Shown here: one piece after another, positions 22,683-34,569 of the stretch | Layout: each line of letters opens with the position of its first letter | How positions within the stretch are numbered: the stretch's first letter is position 1 | NCBI GenBank assembly: GCA_031002005.1 | Contig: CM061921.1 | Coordinates: 171,376,935 to 171,440,934, forward strand | DNA: 64,000 nucleotides | From: Vandiemenella viatica | Lineage: Eukaryota; Arthropoda; Insecta; Orthoptera; Morabidae | Reading direction: 5' to 3' | The notes under the pieces: generated by a model | Seen by the model: the letters and a program-made list of their open reading frames with translations, nothing else | Told to the model about the DNA's origin: nothing | The model's database searches: none | Position numbers and translations under genes: made by a program

Positions 22683-23084
22683 CATTGGCGGATCCAAGGG
22701 GGGGGGGGTCATGGGCGTCATGACCCCCCCCCTGGGCTCGGCCTCTGATAATATTTTTAATCTCACTGATTTTGATTAAACAAGATTACTTTGAATAATG
22801 GATGGCCAGATATCACAAAACATACACGACAGACACAATGCGACTGTATGCTGTTTATAATATTATGTTGTATCCGTTCGGTCATTGTGAACTGAATATT
22901 GAGTGCGTAATTGCAACTTTTGATTTTGCCGCGTCGCGCAGCGCGTCGTACTATTCGTTCGCGGCTGCACGTCCGATGTTCGGTGACGTCACAGCCGCGT
23001 AGCTCGACCGCTTCTCGCCACCAAACCGTTTGATGTATTTACATAAATATTGTCATTTTTGCTTAGTTATGGACCGGTGTTTTT

Positions 23085-24462
23085 TACTACAGGATGCTGC
23101 GAAAAATGTGATTGTGCTGGTGTGTCGAAACGTAATGCATATAGTGATTTATTTAGAAAGATAGATTCATTCTTTTACGAAGAAACCTAGGATTGAGATT
23201 GATAAACACCCAAAACATTTACCAATACTGAGCACTAATGCATATGTGTGCTGCCGATGATTCAACAACTACCTTAAACTTAGATGAAGAAGAAAATATT
23301 ACTCCTGCTGAAGTTGTTCTATGCTTGCCGATTTCGTGTACGTCGACTTCCAGTTCTAATCAGATAAAAAGTTTGCTTTCTCAATCGAAATTTTTCTCAG
23401 ATTTTGGATGGTTTGTAAGAAAATACCTAGACGTTTCAACAAAAGCTATATTGATCGACAAACATTAGTTGCCTTCCCAAATTTATATTTTCCCTCACTG
23501 TGTTGTAATATATATATATATATATATATATATTTCAGAAGTCGCACATTGATAAGTTTCACTGGCTTGCTTTATCGCATAAAGACCAAGACCTTTACAG
23601 AAAATATTATGTTTTATTTACAGTAACGCCCTTGAGTTGCCACACAGTCAAAAACACCGCTAAAACGATTAATAAAAGAACCATTAATAGCTTTCGATGA
23701 TTTTCTTGGTAAAAATGGTGTGTTGCTAACTCACCAGCGAAATAAATACCACGAAATAACTGTCGAAGCTGGAAAAAGCTTTTTAACAGCTTTTCACAAA
23801 ACTGAAAACCAAATTTAGCAGTCAAAAAATGACAAAAGTTAATGAAAATAAAGTAAATCTTACAACCAATTGCCAAAACGATAATTTTTTGTGTTCATCA
23901 AGATATATCGTTACGTGGTCATCGCGATGAGGACAAATTTTTCGATAAAGAAGCACGTAACAACACCACGGTAGTTGATGAAGGAAGCACTTTTAAAATT
24001 CCGTGTAGAATCTCGTGACATAGCATTAGCAGCATCATTTAGAGACTTCTAAGTCTAATGTAACATACATCAGCAAAATTGTGCAAAATTATTTGATTGA
24101 TGTTTGCAATGAAATCATTTAGGAAAGTATTTTACTGAATGTGAATGTAACTAAATACTTTTATACTTTATTCGATGAAACAACAAACATAACACATATC
24201 TCACAGCTCAGCCTTTCATTTAAATACATACTCAATGGTATAATAAAGGAAGTTTTGTGACTTTCTGTGATGCTTACGATACGCCTAGATGTGATGATAA
24301 CGATCTAGGCGATATGGAACTTGCGAAAATAGTTGCAAATTTTATATGCTGAACAAGCAACAGTCCTGTTCTTAATAACAAGTCATCTATGTCATCCAGC
24401 CATTTCTTGCCGTTAGTAACTAGGACACAATGAAATTGCCAATTCATCCACTAAAAGGAATA

Positions 24463-24497
<35 letters not shown>

Positions 24498-24720
24498 ATT
24501 TGAAGTTACAATTCAAGGTATCTGCGAGACGCGTTGGGTTGAGAGGCATAATGGCCGTCTACAATTTCATGAGACAGTGAAAATTTGTAGCGCTCTGGAA
24601 AAGATTTCTACATGGCAAGACAGCGAAAATGCTAATGACGCGCGTTGCTTACTACAAACATTGTTGAATTCAGACTTTATAATATTATCTATCTACTTGA
24701 GCAAGGTTTTAGGTAGGTAC
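23085..24720 (+). pseudogene. hAT transposase, N-terminal and catalytic blocks
   Basis: Early peptides YSDLFRKIDSFFYEE (about 23140) are followed by an acidic region (TLNLDEEENITPAEVVLCLP). The catalytic part reads NYLIDVCNEII, KYFYTLFDETTNITHISQL (about 24150; the D-E-T-x-x block) and GICETRWVERHNGRLQFHE (about 24520; T-R-W-x-x-R). The same order is seen in ZMYM1-type hAT transposases, which cut out and reinsert the element. Several stops and frame changes are present. A run of 26 T lies near 24470-24495. A TA-repeat lies at 23511-23533. Confidence 0.75.
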
Positions 24721-25239
24721 CTAAATATTTTATTTACTACCTTATGTATGTACTAATTCATGAAAGCAAAAATTTAATAACTTACTAGCAATTACCCACG
24801 ACTTCGTATGTATGGAAGTGTCTTATAGTGTAAGAGTTTTCTTTAACAATAATTACGGTAATAATAAAAATACGGCAATAATGAAAATTTATTTACGTCC
24901 TAAATGAAAAAGCAATTCCATATATTTATCCTCCAAAAAAGTTAAATTATTTTCTGTTTCGATATTGGTTTAATTTTGACGATATATTGATTACACCAAT
25001 TACTTCTGCTTTAATATAAGAATTTGTGTGGATTAAAACTAATCTTACGTGGTATCACTTAAGATTGTCAGGACTTATTTTTTATTTCCTAAGCTTTCTC
25101 TGACGCCATATTACTGATTTCAGCTGCAAGTAATTACTTCTAACCGAACAACTTTCGATCACAATACAGAGAATGTATTGATGCACGTGTGAGAGATATT
25201 TCTGAGAACGTTTCAGCAATTGGAGGGAATGCACAAGTA

Positions 25240-26940
25240 CAGTAGAGTCAAGGTGGGAAGAGTTCAAGGAAATAATAAGAAAGGGGGAAGAAATATTTAT
25301 TCCGAAACAAAAAATAAAGTAGTGAACCAGTGTACTGTAATAGGGAGGTGAGGGTGTTAAAGAGGTTGGTAAGAAGAGAATATAACAGAGTTAAGGGGCA
25401 GCATGGTAGTAGGGAATATTTAAAAACAACAAACAAGTACTTGATAATAGCTAAGAAGGTGGCTAAAGATGGGTTTGTGAAGAGTATTGTCAGAGCAGTG
25501 GGACCATTGACTGATGCATCAAGAAATTTCTATGGCTATGTTAGAAAACAGACGGGAAGGGAGGGTGTAGAGACGCTTATAGATAAGGATGGAGAAGAAG
25601 TTAATGAAGATTTTAAAAAGGCAGAGATTATAAGTAACTGACTTGTATAGACCTAACTTCTGTTTTAAGACGGAGAATAAAACCCAACATCAATATAAGT
25701 AACTGGTTTAGTAAACCATTATGGACAGTGAATCAGGAACGAGAGGGAGGTGGGGAGGAAATCGGATAACGAGCTTAAAAACACAATTAGAAATGAGCAG
25801 ACTAAAAAATTTGAATTTCATCCTGAGAATATCATGGAGGAACTAAGAAGGCTGAAAATTTTTTAAGGGGCTGGTGTAGATAATATTACAACAGATATCT
25901 TAAAGATAGCCAGATGTGGCATTGTACCTTATCTAGAAATATTTAAATTGAGTCTGGATCCTTTATGCGTTCCAGAGGAATTAAAAAGTGCGCTAGTAGC
26001 GCCGGTACATAAAGGAGGAGTAAGTAATAGAGTCGAAAATTATAGGTCAATCAGTTTGAGATCAGTGGTAGGTAAATTAATGGAGAAATATATGTGAGGA
26101 GTCACGGAGTGTAAGTGGTTTTCAAGTACCCTTTAGGAAAGATTATTCATGCGAAACTTGGTTGGTGGTATATATGCAAGATATTTAGGATGAAATGGAC
26201 AAGGGAGGACAAATTGACAGTGTAGCACTAGATCTTTCAAAGGCTTTTGACAGAGTGAGCCATAAAATGATAGGAAATAAGGTAAAAGCTATTGGAATGG
26301 ATGAGAAAGTGTATGGTGGGTAGAAGAATTTTTAAAACGTAGAAAACAAAAATTTAGCTTAGGAAATGCAGCATCAAAAGCAGTGGAAGTAAAAATGAAA
26401 GTGCCACAGGGTAATGTATTGGAACCATTGCTATTCATTATTCTGATGAATAATTGTGTTGGTTTACTACCAGAATTTGTGTTGTTTGCGGATGACATAA
26501 TGCTGTATAAAAGGATAAAAACGGAAGAGGACTGCGAACAGCTGCAGGGTGATCTGGACAGGATACCTAGTTGGGTTGGTAAATATGAGATGAAGATATA
26601 GTCTACAAGCCGTATACTGATAATGAGGCATTGAAAGATATTGGCATTAGAATTAAAAGTAAGGCAGGTATGGGAAAAGATAACCGTGACTACAAGCTGA
26701 CACTCGATTTCAGGTACAAAGGTGTAGGAAGATTCTGTTTTTATGTAAGGGTGTTAGGGATTGAAATAAGTTACCAAGAGAAATGATGAATAATTTACAA
26801 AAAATTTTGAAAGAATTTAAAGTTGAAATTTGTAGAGGGCAAATGTAGGTGGGTGCATGAAAAGACTAAGAAGGGTGCGTAAGGAAATTGCTGCCAGAGC
26901 GTGCACTCAATTGCAATCAAAATTAAATTAAATTAAGCAC
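25240..26940 (+). pseudogene. LINE (TTTAA-tail family) nested inside the hAT
   Basis: Peptides from N to C: KTTNKYLIIAKKVAKDGFVK and GYVRKQTGREGVETLIDKDG (linker before RT), NYRSISLRSVVGKLMEKYM (about 26040), LDLSKAFDRVSHKM (about 26230), VPQGNVLEPLLFIILMNN, and the catalytic VLFADDIMLYKRI near 26478. After further breaks come KLPREMMNNLQKILKEFK and a tail of TTAAA repeats near 26925. Endonuclease is absent (5' truncation). Same family as 1-470 and 59915-60290. Confidence 0.8.
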
Positions 26941-27990
26941 CTTTGATTTTCGAACGGCAGTATTAGTGGAGGTTGTGGTTATTTTGAAATGTAGCCTGGA
27001 CAGAATAACTGCTGCCACGTTTTGCTAATTTATAAGGCACGATGGATTTAGTTATGTAATTCGCGTGATGTAGCATAAGATTTTAGGATTCCTAGTTGTT
27101 TTTTTTTTTTTTTTTAATTTCAGTGGTTCCTTATTGCTTTCGTCAAATAGTACGTAAGTAATTCGAACTTTATGACGATTTAAACTACAATCTAAAATGT
27201 ACATTACAAAATCAAGGTTATGAACATTACTTAATAACAACTGCGACTGCAACTACGGAAAATAAATTCCCTGGTCACTGTATTCAAACCCCTTTCTGTC
27301 GGGCTTCATACCAAGCTAACATGTAATCACCGTTTTACTTTTTACCGTAAGAGCAAAATTTCCTACTCCGGAACTATTAGTTTATCAGTTGCATTAATTT
27401 TCATGCTTTTAAACGTATAGCATCATTGAATATGTAATAATGTTCTTGCTCTGATCTCTGAAAAGCAGTGAGTAAATGTGACAGTACTGGCTAGGAAGTT
27501 GAAGGTTTTTAGTGCTGGTAAAATGCGAATTAATAATGACTTTTCCCAAACTAACTATTCATTTTAAGATTCTTATTGCGTTTAAGATTTTTACCAGTTT
27601 GATTCACGTATTATGTTTATTTTAGTGTACAAAACTGAGAACTAAATAATCGAAGTGAAAAAACAAAACAGAATCTAAGCATGATCGTAGTGTGATCTTT
27701 TGTCAGTGTTTATTGAATGCTCATATCGAATACAGAGTGATCTGCTCGCTTATTTCTCCTTCTAGAAATAGTTATAATTTCATTCTCCGTTCCTCAGTAC
27801 ATACAAGTCGCAAGCTGTATTCGCAGATTTTAATCTGGAACGTAAGCTCTTAATATTTGAAAGTACCATCTTAATTGCTGAAGAATTTTTTGCGTGGTGC
27901 CATTTCAAAACATCAGGCACACGCAGGTTTCTCACAGATTTATAATAGTATACATAGATTTTATTAATTAAGGTACTCAGTTAGTTAGAA
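26941..27990. other. No gene seen; repeat-family copy at 26950-27060
   Basis: Part of the hAT interior. Positions 26950-27060 hold a diverged copy of the 831-1290 repeat (GTGGTTATTTTGAAATGTAG and CCTGGACAGAA). A T-run lies at 27099-27115. No coding signal. Confidence 0.45.
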
Positions 27991-27999
27991 ATATACCTT

Positions 28000-28815
28000 A
28001 TTTTATCTTTCAGGTACTTGTACAACTATATCCTTAAGCAGAGTATTGCAGACGAACTCAATTGTCTTAAAAAAAGTTCTCCTGACGCAATAAATGATAC
28101 AATGAGTGTTCTGAGATAAAAAATGGAACAAATGTTTTGAAGAGTCAAAAGAATTTGCCGAGAAATTTGCGATGGAACTTTAATGCCCCAGAACAGTGCC
28201 GATATAAATGCATAGAACCAATAACCTACCTGTTCAATCAGTTGAAGAATCAGTTAATCAGTTGAAGAATCAGTTGAAGAGTATACATCAGTTGAAGAGT
28301 ATACATCATACTTCTAGATTCTATAATAAATGATCCACAAGACCATTTATCTCCCGAAATACTTTATTTCAACTAGTCGTTTTTGTTCCGAAAGTCAATT
28401 ATACCTATACTAATGAAGACGTTGAAACAATTAAGCAACTCGCTTTAGATTATAAGCAGGTAATAGACGACACTGCATTATCAGTCATTATAAGCGAATA
28501 TTGGCTGTGGATAGTAAAATGGCAACGGAATCGGAACATTCCGCAAGTCGATTTCAAATCTAATATAAAAATGTCATGCTAAAATATATCCAATCGTAAA
28601 CACATATTTGTGTAATCTTGCCACACTAACACATAGTGTCCCATTGGCAGAGAGATCTTTATCTGCTCTCAGGAGGCTCAAAACTTGACTTCGTGCATCA
28701 CTGGCAGAAGACCACCTTACTGGACCGGCACTTCTGCACGTTCACAAAACCATACTCGTTCAAGTGGAGGAAGTCATAACAAGATTCGCGAGAGTTCAGA
28801 AGAGAATAATTGATT
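28000..28815 (+). pseudogene. hAT transposase, C-terminal dimerisation block
   Basis: Begins after an acceptor-like TTATCTTTCAG (28004-28014). Reads YLYNYILKQSIADELNCLKK, then after stops VPLAERSLSALRRLKT and LRASLAEDHLTGPALLHVHK with EEVITRFARVQKRIIDF (28640-28815). This is the hAT C-terminal dimerisation motif (x-E-R-x-F/L-S-x-L-x-x-I/L-K). A TGA follows KT. It marks the transposase end about 150 bp before the terminal repeat. Confidence 0.8.
28234..28312 (+). repeat. Short tandem repeat (CAGTTGAAGA units)
   Basis: CAGTTGAAGAATCAGTT and CAGTTGAAGAGTATACAT are each repeated in tandem with small variants, in all about five CAGTTGAAGA cores in 80 bp. It lies within the decayed transposase block and probably grew by slippage after decay. 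Confidence 0.85.
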
Positions 28816-28966
28816 TTGTTATTTAATTAAAATTATTTTGACATAATGCAATTAAATTAATTTATCTTTTATTTATATATAGGTACTTTTATAATTTTGA
28901 AGCATGTCCTAGTTAGACCTCGACTACGTGACCCCCCCCCTGACCCAAAGGCTGGATCCGCCGTTG

Positions 28967-28974
28967 GATAGTAG
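28967..28974 (+). repeat. 8-bp target duplication, right (GATAGTAG)
   Basis: Exact repeat of 22675-22682. The host LINE resumes directly after it. Confidence 0.92.
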
Positions 28975-29545
28975 CAGAAGGAAAAGGGGGGAATACAGTA
29001 GGAAGTTTTGGTCTAGGAGAAAGAAATGAACGAGGAAGCAAATTGTTAGAATTTTGTGAAAGATGTAAGCTAGTAGTGGCAAACGCACAGTTTAAGAATC
29101 ATGCTAGAAGGATATACACTTGGAAAAGTCCTGGGGATACAAGCAGATATCAGCTAGATTATATCATGGTCAAACAGAGATTCAGGAATCAAGTTCTAGA
29201 CTGTAAAGCGTACCGAGGAGGAGACACATACTCCGACCATAATTTGATAGAAATGAAGTGCAGGCTGAAATTCAAGCGAATAACGAAGCAGTATAAGTAT
29301 AACAGACGGGAAGTGAATAAACTGAATCAATCTAGTACAAGAGAAAATTTTGCAGAAATGGTAGACTTTGGTCTAAGAAGTTACACTGAAACGAGCTCAA
29401 CCGAGGACCAATGGAATGCATAAAAGACCGAAATAATGAAAGCTGGCAAAGAAACATTAGACTGTAAGGAACTAGCTGCCCGAAAACCTTGGATTACAGA
29501 TGAAATTTTGGAACTGATGAATCAGAGGAGAAGGTACAAAAATAA
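28975..29545 (+). pseudogene. RTE-like LINE endonuclease C-part and linker
   Basis: Continues the frame cut at 22682. LLEFCERCKLVVANAQFKNH, RIYTWKSPGDTSRYQLDYIM and YSDHNLIEMKC (catalytic S-D-H) are visible. The linker KELAARKPWITDEILELMNQ follows a stop at 29420. It is then cut by a SINE at 29546; the host peptide reads RRRYK before and RYENAHDEARREQYMQF after. Confidence 0.85.
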
Positions 29546-29788
29546 TGCCGGCCTCGGTAACGTAGGGGCTAGAGTAATGGCCCCACGGGCCGAAGGTCCC
29601 CGGTTGCAGTCCGGCCGATGGCATGGGTGTTTAAGTTTTGTATGTGATTGTGCTTGTCATGTCCGTCCTGTGGAGTGTCCAGAATTATTTGAAATACAAT
29701 ATAGACATTGAGAAACTGAAAGCACCAGATGAACTTGAGCTGGCTGTAAGGCCTATGGAAGCCAAATGCCATTAAAAAAAAAAAAAAA
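29546..29788 (+). mobile_element. SINE family B, tRNA-headed, in LINE
   Basis: Starts TGCCGGCCTCGGTAACGTAG with an A-box-like segment and a B-box-like GGTTGCAGTCC (normally GGTTCGAATCC). Ends in an A-run after GCCAAATGCCATT. Flanks GGTACAAAAAT (29533-29543) and GGTACGAAAAT (29791-29801) look like an 11-bp target duplication with one change. A cleaner copy is at 34627-34836. Confidence 0.85.
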
Positions 29789-31600
29789 TCCGGTACGAAA
29801 ATGCTCATGATGAAGCAAGAAGAGAGCAATACATGCAATTTAGAAATCAAATAAACAGGAAATGCAAAGTAGATGTTGCTTATAGGAAGATCAAACAGAA
29901 TTTTGGAGAATTGAAGAAAAGCGGTATGAACATTAACCTGCCGATGGGAAACCTCTTTTAAGCTCAGACGATAGAGCTAACTGATGGAAGGAATACATTG
30001 AGAAACTGTATGATGGGGACGACTTGAACAATAGCGTAATGGAAAAGGAAGGCGATGTCAACATTGATGACTTAGGAGATCCTGTTTTGAGGACATATTT
30101 TAATATAGCTCTGAATGACTTGAAAGGAAATAAGGCAGTTGGAACTGCTAAGATCCCTGTAGAACTTCTTAAATCCTTAGGAGATGAAGGAATCGAAAGA
30201 TTATTCAAGCTGATATCAAAAGGTTATGAAACAGGAGAAATTCCAACTGATTTTAATAAAAATATCATCTTCACACTTCCGAAGAAAGCACAAGTCAACG
30301 AATATGAGAATTATCGCATTAGTCTAACATAACACGCTTTAAAATTACTGACCAGAGTAGTATACAGAAGAATGGATAGGGTAGTAGAAGAGATAGGTGG
30401 TGTAGATCAGTTTGGGTTTAGGAAAACTCGTGGTACAAGGGAAGCAATTCTGGTTTTAAGATTAATACTTGAAGCCAGCATCAGGAAAACAAAGATACTT
30501 TAATAGCGTTTGTTGATTTAGAAAAAGCTTTTGATAATGTTAGATGGGACAAGATGTTAAATTTTTTAAAGAAGTCAGGTTTAAAATATAGAGATGGAAG
30601 AATACTTTATAAACTATATAAGAATCAAGTGGAAATAATAAAAGTAGAGAATCATGAGAGACATGCATCAGTTAAAAAGGGTGTGGGGCAAAATTGTGGT
30701 CTATCCCCGTTAATATTCAACTTGTATGTAGAGGAAGCAGTAAAAGATGTAAAAGAAAATTTACATGTGGCATAAGTGTTCAGGGAGAAAAAATCAGTAT
30801 GCTGCTATTAGCTGATGACATTGTCTTGTTAGCAGAAAGGGCAGAGGATATTGCTAAGTTACTGAATGGCATGAACAAAATACTGAAGGAAGATTTTGGA
30901 CTGAATATAAATCAAAGCAAGACTAAAATGATGAAATGTAGCAGAAATGATACAGATACTAGTAGATGAAATATAAAAATAGGATTTAATGCATTTGGAG
31001 AAGTAAGTGAATTCTGTTACTTGGGAAGCGAAATTACAACCGATGGCCGAAGCAGGAATGATGTTAAAAGCAGAATAGCACTAGCAAAAAGAGATTTCAT
31101 GAAAAAGAGAATTCTTTTAGTTTCAAAAATTGACATAGGAATTAGAAAGAACTTTTTAAAACTCTAGGTGTGGAGCACAGCACTTTACGTTAGCGAAACA
31201 TGGGCTTTAGGAATACCGGTAAGAAAGAAACTTGAAGCATTGGAAATGAGGTACTACAGAAGAATGCTGAAAATTAGGTGGACAGACAAAGTAAGAAATG
31301 AACGAGTTTTGGAAATGATGGGTGAGGAAAGAAGTTTGTGAAAGAAGCTTACAGAAAGAAGAGACAGACTGGTAGGTCATATTTCGAGACATTGGATTGG
31401 TTAATTTGCTGGCTGGGGGATCAGTCGAAGGTAAGAACTGTAGAGCAAGACAGAGATTAGAATATATGAAGCAGATAATTGAGAACGTGGGTTGTAAGGG
31501 ATATGTGGAGATGAAGAGGAAAATCTAGATGCCATTGCGGATGTTGGCAATCTGAAGAATGTAATGATGGTAATAATAATAAAAAAAATGATGAAGGACA
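29789..31600 (+). pseudogene. RTE-like LINE reverse transcriptase and 3' end
   Basis: Blocks in order: NKAVGTAKIPVELLKSLGDE (30135), KNIIFTLPKKAQVNEYENYR (30260), DQFGFRKTRGTREAI (30405), FVDLEKAFDNVRWDKML (30510, first catalytic Asp), VGQNCGLSPLIFNLYVEEA (30690), LLLADDIVLLAERAED (30800; catalytic A-D-D), FCYLGSEITTDGR and EMRYYRRMLKIRWTD. The frame is broken at least four times. The 3' end near 31590 is marked by short TAATAATAA repeats. With the parts at 21860 and 28975 this gives one element of about 3.2 kb once insertions are removed. Confidence 0.85.
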
Positions 31601-31604
31601 GCAA

Positions 31605-32710
31605 GAAAGAAATAAAGATGGTAGCAAGTTTGGTTTTCTATTCTAATGGTGGTAATATAGAAATTTTTCCAAATTCTGGATGGTTTAATGGTGAAACGAC
31701 GTGATTACGACCATATTAATTCTTTTCTAAAAAAAATAAAAGGACACGAAATCAGAGTGTTGTTGCAGCTGATACATGGTTCTATAAGAAGATAAACGCT
31801 CGAACTAATATAGTTGTGAAATTTGGGATTATATTAAATTTGTGTTGAACGTTATGTGTTATGAACAGCAGAAGATATTAATTTAAAATGTGCATAATTT
31901 TAATGATGGATAAATCATATATTTTAAGTTCATAAAAAAATCTTGGACTAATGAAGTAATTCTCTTTTGACTATTGATTATTGAACAAAAAAGTTTGGGA
32001 TTAAAGGTGTGTCTCATAATATTCCACGCTTATGTGATGTTTCAAATCTGAAATTGTCAACACTGGTGTATAATGACAATTGTTGGTTTGTGTCACTAAT
32101 TAATGATTTTTTAATTTTTTAATTGCTCATTAAGAACATGAAAGACTAGGATACGCCGTGTATATGATAAAAAATGGATAATTTTGATGTTGCTGGTGAC
32201 AGAATTCTATGATCATCCACGAACTTGTACAAAAATAATTTAAATGAATGTGGATAAAAAAGAAGAGGAGCTCTGATCCAAGGATTGTTTATATGTTATG
32301 TATAATATTATTTGCAATGTCTATTATAGATGTATGTATTATTTGTTTCGTGATGTTGAAGCAATGTATTTGTTATATATTTTAAACAGGGCGCTAATGA
32401 CCCAAATTTCGACGCGCCCTAAAGCAACAACAACAACATATACACTATATATTTTAAACCGTTGTTAGATTATAGTCAATTTTACATATTTCTGATAAAG
32501 CTAAAATATATGTGTGTTACTCAAAGTGAATGAATGGTGTCTCTAACAACATTCTTGATGAAATCTCACCTTCAAAAACCACTGCTATGATTTATCCCCA
32601 CTCATTGCAAAGCTATTAAAGTTTTTTGCTTCAGTAATTTTAATGAAATAAACTAGGAAAAATGGGTGGAAATTTGAATCAGACAATGGAAAAATCATCT
32701 GATGTCACTG
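31605..32710. other. No gene seen
   Basis: AT-rich non-coding DNA. The run GCGCTAATGACCC near 32391-32404 and the CAACAACAACA stretch at 32426-32438 are the only notable spots. Confidence 0.5.
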
Positions 32711-32712
32711 TC

Positions 32713-32958
32713 CTTTTTTTTTTTGCTTATGGCTTTATTTTTCATTGTCATCGAGGTCATTAGAGGCGGGAATGGATGGGTACAAGGAACGGGAAGTAAT
32801 TCCATCATGTCGTTTTCAAGGAAACATCTTGGCATTCACCTGGAGTGATTTGGTGAAACCACAGAAAACCCAAATCCGGATGACCGGACGGGGATTCGAA
32901 CCTTCGTCCTCCCAAATGTGAGGCTAGAACGGTAACCGTTCACCCACCATGCTCTGTG
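32713..32958 (-). mobile_element. SINE family A, near complete, minus strand
   Basis: On the minus strand: A-box-like GTGGGTGAACGGTTACCG, B box GGTTCGAATCCCCG, then GGATTTGGGTTTTCTGTGG, CAAATCACTCCAGGTGAAT and TTCCCGTTCCTTG. It ends in an A-rich tail (T-run at 32712-32724 on the plus strand). It has the most complete head of the four copies. Confidence 0.85.
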
Positions 32959-33984
32959 CCCTCCCAAGCTCCTGAAGTGGGGGAAAGCAAATAATCTGAT
33001 AGCACCGATGAAAAACTTATGTTCTTGTAATCGAAAAGTATGTAGACAACGTGTCATTAATTTTTTTGTAGTCTTCAATTGTACTCTCGCTTTTACCAAT
33101 TCGATCTAGTATATCTCGAAATATTCGTTGAGATTCATTTTGTCAGAATGATACTGATAAAAAAAAAACAGTATTTTTGAATATTTGATTTGAATAACAA
33201 TTTCCCTTCTATGAGGAATTCATTTCCTTCTATTTTATCACTGTAAATTAGTCTGACATTAACAGGTGATAACTGTTTGATATCCCCCCAAAAAATACAT
33301 AACCAATCCAGCAAATGGTTCATCTTGTCTTTAAGGAAAAGCTATTCGTAATCGTAAATCAATTTTCCTCAAAAGACTGCATCAAATCATACTAATTTCA
33401 TCTATGAACAGAAATTTATACTCATGAATTTCCTCTTGAAATTGAGCAAGTGAATGTAAGCTGAGCTCTTTAAATAATTTATTTACTCCTATTGCAATCT
33501 TGGAATTTATAGTTGAACAATGTATATTGCCAGCAGCAGCACTAGTTGGAGGAAGATGGTCCCAATGTTTGATTCAATAGAATAGTAAAATAATTAATTA
33601 ACGTACTTTTTACAGATCCAGCTTTCCTTTGAACAACAATTCATTTAATTGGAAGTTCTCGCATAACCTTGTAGATAATTATGTTGTTTTTCAAATGTTT
33701 TTTGCAGTTCTTGATGTTCGTTAGAAAAAAAAAAGTATTTCGTTGGTAAGTTATATTGCATATAAATATTTCTCCGATTTTCTGCTAATTTTTTTTGTTT
33801 TCAAAAAAATGTTCTAATATATTCAATACTTGGAAATAGTATGCCAATTACATTTGATACAGATTTCTCTTCTACCTAGGTCAACTTCTGACTGATTATT
33901 ATTTGGTCCAGCGCCTACATTAATCCAGTCATATGGTTGATTTACTTCTACTTGGTATATTTCTTCAAAATCTTCTTCGTCTTC

Positions 33985-34205
33985 TAAAATTATGGCCTGG
34001 CGTTTGGGAGGACAGCGGATCGAATCCCCGCCCGAGCATCCAGATTTGGGTTTTCCATGGTTTCCCCAAATCACTCCAGGCTAATGCCGGAATGCTTCCT
34101 TCAAAAGGCCATGGCCGAATTCCTTCCCTTCCTTGTCCCCACTTCCATCCCGTCTCTAATAACTTCGACGTTGACGATGCGTAAAGCTATAAGTAAAAAA
34201 AGAAT
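33985..34205 (+). mobile_element. SINE family A in helicase relic
   Basis: Head partly lost; B-box-like GGATCGAATCCCCG, then CAGATTTGGGTTTTCCATGG, CAAATCACTCCAGGCTAAT and CCGAATTCCTTCCCTTCC, with an A-rich tail at 34194-34202. Inserted opposite to the helicase frame. Confidence 0.8.
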
Positions 34206-34209
34206 TTTA

Positions 34210-34560
34210 AATTTTGTAGCATATAATCTACATCATTATTCAAAATATATACATGTGTAAAATTCTGCCCCATACATAATTTTCCAGGTGCTGCTTTGTG
34301 GATTTATTTCATTTAAGTGTCGCCAGGGAACATGCAACAAAACTTGTTGCTCATAAAAATTTATTTCAATAGTCACATCCCAACAAAAATATGATTAACA
34401 TCTTTAAAGGCATTTCTTACTAGCTTCGAGGGTACTAAATGAAACACTACATACAATATAATTAGTTTTATTTAAAACCAGGTTTTTCTTCAATAGTACA
34501 GCATAAGTCAGGAAATACTAACAAGTTTTTATATATTAGAAGTAGCATTCATAAACATTA
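34210..34560 (-). other. Decayed upstream part of helicase relic
   Basis: Apart from VLLHVPWRHL near 34340, which matches the P-W-R segment upstream of Helitron helicases, I see no other conserved block. Confidence 0.4.
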
Positions 34561-34569
34561 ATAATCCAG

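Larger units (their letters stand above)
22683..28966 (+). mobile_element. hAT-superfamily transposon (ZMYM1-like), 6.28 kb, nested
   Basis: Terminal inverted repeats CATTGGCGGATCC (22683-22695) and, inverted, CAACGGCGGATCC (28966-28954) differ at two positions. G/C runs follow inside both ends. An exact 8-bp duplication flanks it, and the surrounding LINE is continuous across the gap. It carries a decayed transposase in two blocks (23085-24720 and 28000-28815). The 3.3 kb between them contains a LINE and other DNA, and it may be an intron or secondary insertions. Confidence 0.9.

Noticed and set aside
28234..28312. CRISPR-like array
   Set aside because: Repeats are contiguous with no regular unique spacers, and the setting is a eukaryotic transposon.
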